Assembly (NCBI RefSeq): GCF_026151205.1
Contig: NC_087075.1
Location: 14,213,628-14,277,627 of the forward strand
Reading direction: 5' to 3'
DNA length: 64,000 nt
Source: Bolinopsis microptera
Lineage: Eukaryota > Ctenophora > Tentaculata > Lobata > Bolinopsidae
Part shown: positions 10,736 through 22,700 of the stretch, piece by piece
Layout of the letters: every line of letters begins with the position of its first letter
Numbering within the stretch: the stretch's first letter is position 1
Program-made: the position numbers and the translations under genes
The notes under the pieces: model-generated
Told to the model about the DNA's origin: nothing
Databases searched by the model: none
Seen by the model: the letters and a program-made list of their open reading frames with translations, nothing else

Positions 10736-13700
10736 TTGTATAAACGAAATGGCAGCTCCGCGTGGATTTCACACAGTTTTAGGAACTGAAACAAAATGTC
10801 ATGTGTCATGATCGTATCTGTGAACACAAAGTAAAATACAGTTACTTCGAATAATCGAGTTGTCACAAAATGATGTTTGTAACGGCTTTCACCTATCGTT
10901 GAACACTAAAAAAGTACTAACCTCAAAAATAATTGACGAATTACTAGGATCACTATCAGATATGAATGTTTGGATAAATTTGCTTGCTTCAATGGCCACT
11001 CTGTCCATCTTTTGTAGCGCTTTTGAAGCATTTTTACCGCACGTGCCACAAGTCGGTCTCTTCTTTAGTAACGGAGAATTACATCTACAGCACCTGTAAG
11101 TTTAATGTCATTAACCACTTTCCCCTTGAGTTTGACTTTTCCTTTCGTTTGAACTTTCCCCGATCGATTTAAATTTTAAATTCACTCTATATTTCATATA
11201 TACCCAGGTTCGTTGGCTAAATTTACCAAATACCACCTTTTTAAAGGTTCTACTAACCTGACAGTGACACTAACCTGACAGTGACACTAATAACCTGACA
11301 GTAACACTAATAACCTGACAGTGACACTCCTCTACTAACCTGACAGTGACACTCCACTAACCTGACAGTGACACTCCTCTACTAACCTGACAGTGACACT
11401 CCACTAACCTGACAGTGACACTTCTTTGCACATCCTCGAAAGTAGGCCAGTTCTTCCTATCAGAGCACGGTCCACACCCACAGGTAAACAAGTACTGGCT
11501 CCTCAGAGCTCTCCTTCGTTCTGGGACTGCGTGTGTAGCGTAGTGGTAACCGTAGTTATCCAACAGTTCCTCTCCTGCTGCTATCTTCCGTAGTGCTCGC
11601 AGTATTGTTCCCCTCCTGAACCAATAGTTATGTTATAGGAGCTGGCGATAAAAAGCGTGGGTGACTCTATGTTAGTAAATTTGGTTATCTTAGTTATTAT
11701 TGGTTATCTATATTATATTTTAAACTTGACGAAATCCCCCCGGTAACGGGGACACAGAAAAACAAAATATGAAAATCGATCAAAAACCGACCCTCTGGCG
11801 TGGTCAATTTCAGCATGCAAATGGAATTGAAACCTCGCCATTTTTAGCAGGGTTGTAAATAAAGGATAGGAATAGGATATAGCATTCTTAGAATTTTGAA
11901 TCATGAGTATTTTATCATAATTCATACTCATAGCTTATTTAAAAATAAAAAGAAGTCACTATAAATTTACATACTAAATTTACATACAGCAATTTCTAAA
12001 CTAAAGGAAGTTGCATCGTATTGCTTTGTATGTGTAAAATATCATAGTTTGATAGCAGTTTGAAAAGTAGATAAGAAAGCCGTTACCCTACAGAGTGTCG
12101 GACGACATTAGGGTTACAGGAATGGTTCAGCAAACTCAGAAAGGGAAATGCTCCGGCTCCGATATCTGCATTTGCTGAATACCTAAAACATGTCAGATAA
12201 GAGGTTTAGAGTTATTCAAAGTTTCACTACTTTAAAATTTAGCATGAATTACCCTCTCTACCCTCAATTACCATATATCTAAATTAACCTGAATTGTTTT
12301 GTTATCTGCAGTTCTGATATCTCGTGAGCGTTGCAAGGGTAACTCTGAAGGCACTTCAGCAGAACAATCTGAGTAGTATTGTAGATACTCTCCAGTTCTA
12401 GTCTCCCTTTTACACACCCACCCATACAGATATCAACATCACCTACAGAGACACGGGAACATAACTCAGCTGCCAGGTCAGGACGGTTTATGAAGGAGTA
12501 CTTGTTGCAGGTTGAGAATACAGCGAGAGTATTGCGGAGTATGTTGGAGAGGAATAGTGCGAGGGTTGCTCGCTTGGTAATGTCTACTGGGGACCGGGAC
12601 TGGAAGTTTGTTATCAGGCTCATCAGCTGGGTGAACTCTACTGAAGTGTCCTGGAGTGGAACTTTGTTAGAAGAATTGTGGGCCATACTTATATTATTCT
12701 ACCTGGTTGTTTTGGTAATTGGTAAGAAGAAAAAGCGAGGGTGAAATTTATAGAGAAAGCGAAAGAAAAAGGGATAATAACTGATTGAGGAGCACTTCCC
12801 GGAGAAAACAACAAACCTTTTTTCGAGAATAGTGTACTATATCTCTGCGGTATTTAAGTATGGTCCTGAAGGCGAGGTATACCATTTTAGGGAGAGACTG
12901 TAGTTCAGGTAAATAACCGCACTCCATCTGTTAACAGGGGAAATTCATTGTTTCTGGGTATATTATGATGTTGCTTACATCTAATCCTATAGAAACTATG
13001 AGAGTTATAGATGTGGATACTGGTGGGGAGGTGAAACACATTTGTTTACTTTAATAGTAAGCACCTGTTCAGCGGGTTGAGGAGGTGAAACACATTTGTT
13101 TACATTTTTAGGGTAAGCACCTGTTCAGCGGGTTGAAGAGATGATACACATTTTGTATTATAGAAGGCTTGTAACACTTGTAACGCTTTCTTGTTACCCC
13201 CCTTTGAAGGCCCCGAATTATTTTCTGAACGAAAGCTCAAAAATAACCGAGAAATCGACCTTCTTATTAACTCATTTTGATGACTGTTTCTGACCTAAAA
13301 TTGCACGAAAAATCGATTTAGCTAGGTTTCAGAACCTATAAACACTTCCTTATCCCTCAAAATTGATGTTTTATAGTTGATACGAGCAACAAGCAACATA
13401 TGTTTTGATCCTTCGGTTCTACAGCTCTTGACCTAGGCAGTTAAGCTGAACCCGACAGATCGAGGCAATCCTCACCTTAACTGATCAAACTGGTACTAAC
13501 ACAATTTTCAGATATAAATGTTCTTTGCGATACGTTTATTGCAGCTTTGCAACTTGAGTGAAGACCAGAGTACGAAAACACACAGCAGGTAAGTAACTCA
13601 CTTTTGGTGACTGTTCCTCACGAACATTCTGATCCTGCAACATATGAACAGCTAGGGAGATCGTCTCCTTAACAAATCGGACAGGTACTATCACAATTTC

Positions 13701-16700
13701 CAGAGCACAGCATGATAACAAAGTCAAAAGAAACACAACGAAGGTAGGTTACCAACACCACAATATAACAATTATACTAACAACTGAATTAAATTTATTC
13801 TGACGACGGGCAGCCCTGATGTGCTCCGTCATCCTCAACGAGCGACCACTTGTAATAGAGGTGTTATGTCATGTGACACCGATCCGTCCAATCACAAACA
13901 GGACGAGTCAGCAGATCGATATCGTGTGTTTACTTTCCTTATCTTTATTTGACCCTCTGTTCACATTGTTATCTCTACCACATCTCGGCTCGGCAAGGTC
14001 CGCGTGCAATATCTGCACCGCGGTAAACACGCCATGATTACGTCATGAACTTGAAATAGTGTGATTGTTGTACTTATATAACCGTGCCCATTGCCCACGT
14101 ACAATACAAACTGTTGGGGGGGGGGGGGGGGGGTTTAAGATAAACAACCGATCTTGATAGTGTGTTGGTCGCTCCTCCAACTGACTGTGATGCTAACTGT
14201 TCAATCAGGAACGGAACATTAACATTGTTTAGTTATAGCATGTTTCGGTTTAGTTGTCCAATTGCGTATTATTAAAAACATTTACTCTAATATGAGGTCG
14301 CGATTGTGAACTGAGTGAGATCCAAATGATGAACTGTGCTTTAAGTTTACACCAACTGGAACCAAAGGAATAATGCATATACCCATGAGTGCTCCCTAAC
14401 TTAACTTGGACGGTAAGTGTTTGACAATAAAAACTAGGACACGAATTCTCTGACAAGAAATGTTAGCAGGTTTAAATAAAATATACCTGCAATTAGCAGG
14501 TTTAAATAAAATATACCTGCAATTAGCAGGTTTAAATAAAATATACCTCCAACTGACTGTGGTGCTTATCGTCCAGTCAGGAACAGAATAATAACATAAT
14601 TTTTTATTTATTCAAGTAGCCCTGGTCATTTTTAAAAAATCGTTGTCGACCTCCCTTAAAAAAACAGGGTTCAAATTGACCAGTTGGGCACACACGAATG
14701 CGATGTCGCTCAGATAAGGCAACATCTTCGCCACAACTTTGTTTCCCAAAATCTTGTACCGCTTCAGATAGCCAATCGAGCGTTCCACGTGGATGCGGGC
14801 GATGCTGACTTTCCTGCTGGCTTCTACTTCTTCCGGCGTGAACTGAGTCTTGCCCCACATCCCCGCTGGGATGTTTAGTGTAACTCCTGAAATTTAATTC
14901 GCTTTTTATTCCGCTTATTCTTAACTAACCGGACGATGATTAATCACTCTACACACAACTAGACTGTTACGTGACGTTTCAACACGTTTTCTAGCTGGCT
15001 CTGAAACCTTAACCACCCAGAATGATCCTAACCCTAACACAAACCCGATTTCTAACTTAAGCGTATGCTGAAACCTTAACGAGAAATTAGAAACCATAGG
15101 TCATAGCACGTTATCTCGCAAGAGGAGCATCATTTGGGTGATTCGCAATCAGCATACAAAATATAAATACTACGATTTAAGTTGGTTTTAACTGTTAGTG
15201 TTATAGGGGCCCGTTCAGAAAAATCTCATATTTCGAATGTAGCACGGTTGGAACTAACCTTCGGGCAAAATGTCATGAATGAGGAACCCCTTGTCAGCCA
15301 TCACGTTGTCACCAACAGTCAGCTTCTGCAGTATGTCACTATCCACTACAATTTCCTTGTCGGTTGTGCCACCAGGGTAACAGCGGCTGACATATGTGAT
15401 TACCCCACTGGGTGCAATTCCAATCAGTAACTTAGCTGTGTGCGTAGCTGGAGATGGAACAGAACGATTATGCAGGGGAAATTGTATGAGGTACGATAGC
15501 AGAAGATCTGTAATTTACGTTGCAGGTTCAGCATTATTGAAAGGTATGATCGACTGAACTTACACTTATAATGGCTGTAACATCTGGCGCCCGACTCAAT
15601 GTTGGACGGAGCTTCAATTTGGACCTGTGGATTGTAGGAATTTTCAATTGCTACAGCTGCAATAACAAAATGAAATTTTGAACATCACAATTCGCACCCC
15701 GCCGTAATTGTACTGCTGTAAGAACACCAATTCACTGGTCACGTTCAAAGCGAAATATTGCGTCAACTTATCTGCTGTGACTTTCATAATTTTTTCTGAG
15801 CTCTAAAGTTGTAGCTGCTCATTCGGTTCTGGTAATGGACTCAAATCATACCTCGGTACAGTCAATCACTATCCTAGTGTTGGGGTGGGAAGCGAAGCAT
15901 GCGGGCATGGCTTTCTGGCACTTCGCTAGTGACGGTAGATTGTCGCCAACCAGGGTCTTGAATTTGTTGACCATGATATCCAGCCAGGACCTCCATATCG
16001 ATGTTATCTGTGATCTCGATACCTGAATTTACCTGCATTTAGCTTCGTTGCAATATACTAGGAAAAAAGTTTTAAAGCCGTCCCTAGAACAGCTGCATCT
16101 ATTTCTAACTCTTTTTTGAAAATGTGAGAAGTCAAAAATCAACATTTGAAAGGTCAACTGTTGTTACCCAAACTACCGCTGTTGCTACTAAAAATCTTAC
16201 CTGAAAATCGACAGCTAAAATATCATCAGGAAGATTAACTCGCAGTTTCTTCAACGTGATGAGCAGTTGGTCCTCGTACAGGAGGGTCGAATGTTTGTTG
16301 CCAGTAACGGCGTAGGTGAGGGAGGTTTGGGTGCGATAAGACCGGAGGAACTTCAGCAAGGCAAGAAATACCTCTCCATTAGGTAATCCAGTGTATTGGT
16401 GAACCTGGGTAAATATTTCAAATGCGGTAACGATTGGGACAACTTTACCTAAGATGACGTGAGGAGTAATGATTGTGGACCAGTTGAACACTTAGTGATT
16501 TGTCGAAGTCATGACATTGATTTTAGAATAGTAATGAAATGTAGGAGTCTGGGATAGTTCTAAAATCGGGTACAACAGTTTGACTCAATTACGATGACAA
16601 AGAGCACAAACCATTCGCGCAGAATTCTTTATGGTGGCGAATCTGATTCCCTCCAGAAGAGAGTTCTTATACCGCTGTTGGTGGGTGTCGCATACTCTCG

Positions 16701-19700
16701 AGTCACTAGTAATCCATGCCCTGAAAGAGGTTACAGTTTGAGTTGTGTTCTATATAATGGTATTTATGATGATTGCAGGTGTAACTACAAGGGTCCAAGA
16801 ATGTACGAATATGAAAACTGTTATGAGCAATCAACTAACGCGGGGTATGTTAGCTTGACCGATTCAAGGGCTCTTTTTGGTATCCTTCGTCTCCCAAACG
16901 TAGTACATCCAGGAATTGAACATTTCATAATCTTGTTAATGTAAAAGTTAGTATATAAAACTTGCAACAAGTTGACGTAGAAGTGCTGCACGTGCAATGT
17001 GCATATAATTAGATCGAGGAGCAGCGGTTCTGTATCAAAGCTGTTACAATTGATATGACTGGGCAGTTCGGCAAATTTAAAAATTAGTCGGCATCTACAC
17101 TTTCCTTATTCAGCAAATGTATTCGAATAAAGTTTGAGACAAGCAATATTATATCATAATGTTATTTATATTTACAGCTACTTTCATGTCTGTTTTTTGC
17201 ATTACTGACATTAAATTCCATACCACAGTGAGTACAGGAGTACGGTTTTGCTCCTGTGTGAACTCTCATATGCACTGTGAGATTACTGTTTCTAGTAAAC
17301 CGCTTACCACACACATCACACTTGTGTGCTCTCTCTCTGGTGTGCATCAGAATATGCTCTTTAAGTGTGTCTGCCCGTACAAACCGTCTCCCACAATACC
17401 TACACTTGAACTCATCATCGCCATGTGTTAGCTTGTGTTTCTTAAGAACATCAGGTTTGTTGAAAGACATAGGACACACATCACATCTGTATTGTAGCAG
17501 TGCATGCTCTGAACTGATATGATCATACAGTTCCTGTTCAGAGGATGTCTTAACACCGCACGCATGATACTGACAATTGTGTGTCTTGTTCGTGTGGTTA
17601 TGGTAGATGTGAGTAGTGAGGGTATTTTTCTGAACAGTAGTATAGTCACAATGTGTACACTTGTACTGCTTATCCCCCGTGTGTGTTAGAATATGACGGG
17701 TGAGGTGGTGCTGATGATCAGTCCTATATTGGCAGTAAGGACAGGCGAGTCTCGCTACTTCATCGTGTACTGTTCTAATGTGTCTTGTTAGATCACTCCT
17801 CCAACCAAACATGTTCCCGCACGTGTCACACTTGTGTCCTTTCTCTTTCCCCTTTCTTGATACTCCTTGAGTCGTCCCACATTTGTGTCTCTCCAGCTCT
17901 AGCTGCGTCTTAAACAGCTTCAAACAACCGGTTGCAGTGCAATGATATTGTTGACCTGTATTTAAATAAAGTAAGGAACTATCTAGTAATATCGCACGGC
18001 CTCGTGCACAAAGGTTTAAAATTGCGATAACTATATCAATGATCTGACCATTACCGACTCCTTTTTCCTTCAATGTTACTAGACTCTAGAGATTGTTCTC
18101 ACCATGTTCTAGATCGTGGTGTACACCGCTACAAGAAGGTAAGTTGTCATCAGATTCAGGTTTTCTGACACACTCTTTGGTTTGTGGTATGTTACTTTTG
18201 TTAGTACTTTCTATGGTATTGTCGCCATCATCATCTAGAACAATAATTCTATCCCTGTCTTTGAGAACATTCTTCACCTTTTTTTTATACCTGCGAGATA
18301 AAAAATTAGCATGTTAGCAATCCTAAAAGTACAGTTAGCACCACGCGATCAACTACAATTGCGGAACATATGCTGCAAATTATCGGTTAAATGAAGCCAT
18401 TACAGTATGTTTAAAGAAAACTTTTAATACGAACTAGGACATCAAAGTATCAAAACTCACTCCTCATGCGTCATGTTATGATAGTTATCATACAACTCAA
18501 GTGCTCGATCAAGACAAGTATCTGTTTGATCCTTGTTTATTCTACCAAACTTAAACCGTTCCTCATCATCGTCAGGTACATCCTTGCTCCTGTCTGATAT
18601 AAGTTCATTGTAGAGATCAGGGGGCAGCTCAATTCTCTCGATCTCCTCATCAGAGGACTCTCCGTTCTCCCTGAAAAGTAGTACCCATTGAACATATCAT
18701 AACACATTGCTAAGTTCAAAATTTAAATAGAATTTGGACTCTGACAAATATTTATGCAAATAAGGAACACAAGTTAAAGCTCCAAAACATGATTATGGTA
18801 AAGTGTTAAGTTATCCAGTAAGATTATATAAGTAGACAGTGTTACTAACATGTCCTCCACGAATTTCTCCCAGCCACCAGGATAAGTCTCACAAGTAATT
18901 TTATAGAACTCCTCATCCGGCATAAGATAGCCTATGTCAGCCTCACATATTTCATGTGTTAACTCAGGGTTTTCTGCGATCAGTTTACACACATCTACAG
19001 GACCATCTCTGAGATGAGAGGTTAGATTCTTGTTGACAAATAGATCTTTTAATGCTGGTACAGACTCAAGTTCTGAGTGTAGGAACATCTCTAGATCTTC
19101 TACTTCAGGAGTTTCAGCTTCTTCGTTAACAGAGTACTGGTTAACTTTTTGTTCGTCTGTACATTCTGCAAAATCCGATTCACCATTTACATTCTTGTTC
19201 CTCGTTTCAGGAGCACTGTCCGTATCACTGTCAGAGGGGTATCTGGGATCAGCCTTAACAAATTCCTCCAGTTTTATTAATCCATCTTCATACCGATTCA
19301 GCAACATCTCATCTGAATTGTGAGCTAATGGTTAAGATACCTGAATAAGATTTTTAAAACCTTGCACACTTGCACTCTTTACCACTCACCGACTTCCAGA
19401 GAATATTCTTATTGGCTGCGTCAGACACACACATAAACACAAACACATTTATTGGGATTATTAGTATAGATTAGACCTACATTGTGAGTAAGCTGTGGTG
19501 TGGTCCTCCCATTCTTCAGTCCGGTAACCTTCCAGTGGTGCATCTACTGTCATCAAACCCAGTTCCACTAACTTATCTCTGTTGTCTCTTATTCTCTTGT
19601 ATCTTCTGAGACTGTGTTCACACACACCTCCACAGTACCTAGTCCCTTCAAACACCTTCCACAGTGACATATGTTCTAAATATAACAAACTTGGTTTAGT

Positions 19701-22700
19701 TGAACTTTAAAAGATCAGTTAGGAATGAAAGTTAGTTAATGCAATTTGTGTCTTTTACAATTATAGTGCTATGTGATATCCTCACCAAACGATGTGACCA
19801 GTGGCAACTGTACATATATTATATTAGAAATATCACCCTTCCTTGTATGTTTTGCGCAAAGCGATTGTGTGCACAGGTAAACTGTGGCCGGGATTACAAT
19901 ATATCAGTTAAAAAGTTGATGTCGTGCAGGCCTCGTTGAAATTAGAATGGCACTAAAAGGAATGTGCTCCTCAAGCAGTCGTCGTTTGTACGGAAATTGG
20001 TCTGACGTTTGAGACAGCTCTCTCAACCCCCCTCCCCCCACCAAATGTTCACAAATTAAAGTATTAAAGTCCGTGGCTGGTGCAGAGTCTGGTGCAAATA
20101 TTATTCGTCATCGGAGTCCGATACGCATGGCTCTGCAAGATCGTGCTCGGCTGAAAGAGGTTTCAATTAGCTGCCTGATATGGGACTAAGTGGTGGTTCA
20201 GAGAAACTCTTGTGTAATTTGCATGCACTGCCGTATGGTACGGGAACAAATTTAATGTACAGGTCAAAATTAGTGCCGCTCACCTTGCTTGAGGATGTGG
20301 GGTATGAATTCATTGAAGTAGAATGTCTGGAGTTGCACAATCTTATGAACGTAGGAGTGGTCCTTCTGGACTGTGATGTAGAAATATGGTTTTTTTGGTG
20401 TCCAGGGGAAGAAATAGCACACCTTCCTTCCTGAGGACATTGAGGGACTGTTGAGCAAATATGTGATGTTCTAAATTTTGAGATTTTGCCATGGTGACAA
20501 ATTATGCATATGGTACCGCGACAATTGACCCCTATGTAATTACACTGGGCAATTGTCGCCCACCCCAAATTATTTGCTATTCTAACTCTACAATCTGAAA
20601 ACCTGAAAATACAAACCAGTAAAATGCAGCTGTCCCTGTATCTGGTCATAGTAGGTGTGGTTGGAGTTAAATTCAACCGAATCCGGTCCAGCTCGCAGAT
20701 ACGGCATGCTGGGCACGTTCCTAACCTTCGTTGTCTGAGCCTGACACTTTCTCACCCATTCGGCCACAGACTTGTCTTTTAGAGAGAAAATACATTTAAT
20801 CTCTAATGTTCCATCCTGTCCGACTAACCCGTCAGGTGATGCACCAAGGCAGGAAGTTTCCTTATCCAGAAATATCCCTGTCTCAGTTACCTTACATTGT
20901 GCCACAGTTAGGAAAAGTTACTATGAAATAATTCATAAGGTCATATACCGGTAGAAGCCTAGTATAATATGTTATGAGATGTAGCAGTGATTGTTTGGAA
21001 AGTTCTGCATGTTTGTGGCACTGTGATAGGTATGCAGTTTCGCAAACAGTTTACAAGTTACAACCTGTTCTGACCTGCAGACCCGTTAAAGCTACAAACT
21101 CCCTTCTAGCCTCGTCCTCGTGAGTAGTGCCCCACTCTAGAGCAGAGTGACCCTCGAGACGGTCAGCAGCGTAGAACAGGTCAGTCATCCTTTCCTCTCT
21201 TGTTTTAACTGGAAATTGGTCATCATGATGTTATATCGGTTATTGGGGAAAATTGTGAAGTCGACCACTCTTCATAAGTAATGAAAAGATCCTTGAAAAC
21301 ATTTCACTTATGCACAGCATTGAGAAGATCCTTCATATTTACCCTTTTCTGACTTTTTTCCGGGTTTAGATCTACCAGACAGGAGAGTCAGCACCTGATG
21401 GAACTTTGTGCTTGTCAGCCTGAACTTTTTCACCGCACAGTACAGTATGTTTGAGAACTGGCCTGTAGTGTCCTCTGCCAGCTGTACTATGTCCCCGTCG
21501 GGAAGCTGAATCTCACGTAAAGACTCACGTGCACTGTCGACCGTTTGCCCTGCACAAATTAGAAATGTTTGGAATACAACAGAATATTCTGTTTGAAGCT
21601 GTTTCCTTAAGTGAGTAATTTTAACAATTTACAAATGTACTCGACATTACACGTTCGGTCTTACATGACTTGATGATTTCATGTATATATTAATTACATG
21701 CAGTTCAATATACAAATCACCATACCTTTCTGTAGCAGATTGTACACAAGTATACGTGCCCACTTGATCAATGGGACAGTTTCGGGCGCCGGCTCCTCTG
21801 ACAGCACAAGTTTCAATCCAAAGTTAGGGATTATGGAGTCCATGTCGTCATAGAATTGTTTACTCCCTCCGGAGAAGTCCGCTACAGCACACTGTTGATC
21901 AGAGTTATCATCATTTTCCTCCAATCTTCAACCTGCTCTTCGATGCGCACTCTGAGATGTGCGCGCAGATTGATAGACGTTTCCAAGTCCATGTTCATAT
22001 CCTGGGTGAAGACTAAATTCAGTTTTACGTGAACCTTCAGCTTAATAAACGTTCCGGGTTTAACTTACATGTGATGGAGAATGGATAGGGGAAAAACTTT
22101 TGTACAAATGTAGTCCACAGAAACGTACATCAAGGTTGTACCGTAATGTGAATCATTGCAAAACTTACATATGCACACCATACAATTTTATGCGGAGCAC
22201 GTATATTTCCGCATTACTCTCTGCCAATGTCAATTTAAAAAAATACCATACCTGCATGAGTCGCTCGGCAAACAGAAGCATGTATACACCGCAGTCCACT
22301 CTGTTTGTCTGTTGGGGGACGGGGATCTTCTGAACCTCCAGCAGTGCTGAATATGTTAACTTTTTAAAACATTTTACGCATACTGTTATTTTCTTCCAGA
22401 TACTTCACGGAATATTCACACTGCACCCATTCTACAATATTATATTTACTCCCAGTTGCAGTTACCAAAAATTAAATCATTTTAAGTCATATTCTCTTAC
22501 CATACCGGGCCCTGCTTAAAACATTAAATTTTTAATAATACAAATTTGACTTACGGCCATGTGTGAGCATGCTGAAAGCCCTCCTGAGTCTTGTGTATGA
22601 CTGCTGTCCATAAGACGTCAAACTGTCGTAAATCCTCATGGAGGAAGTGGTGATGGCTATCAGGAGCCAATGTCCGGCGTCACAGACTGGGATTAGCAGG

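Noticed and set aside
13536-14037. Two short frames in the inverted repeat, mirrored at 26646-27147
   Set aside because: They are identical only because the repeats are identical; no domain or codon evidence.
15656-15852. Transposase broken by an in-frame TGA after the first catalytic Asp
   Set aside because: An acceptor at 15624 gives a phase-perfect join from DCTE to VQIEAPSN, so the TGA lies in an intron.
16594-16944. 116-codon plus-strand frame
   Set aside because: It is antisense to the probable THAP-like exons of the transposase and has no domain of its own.
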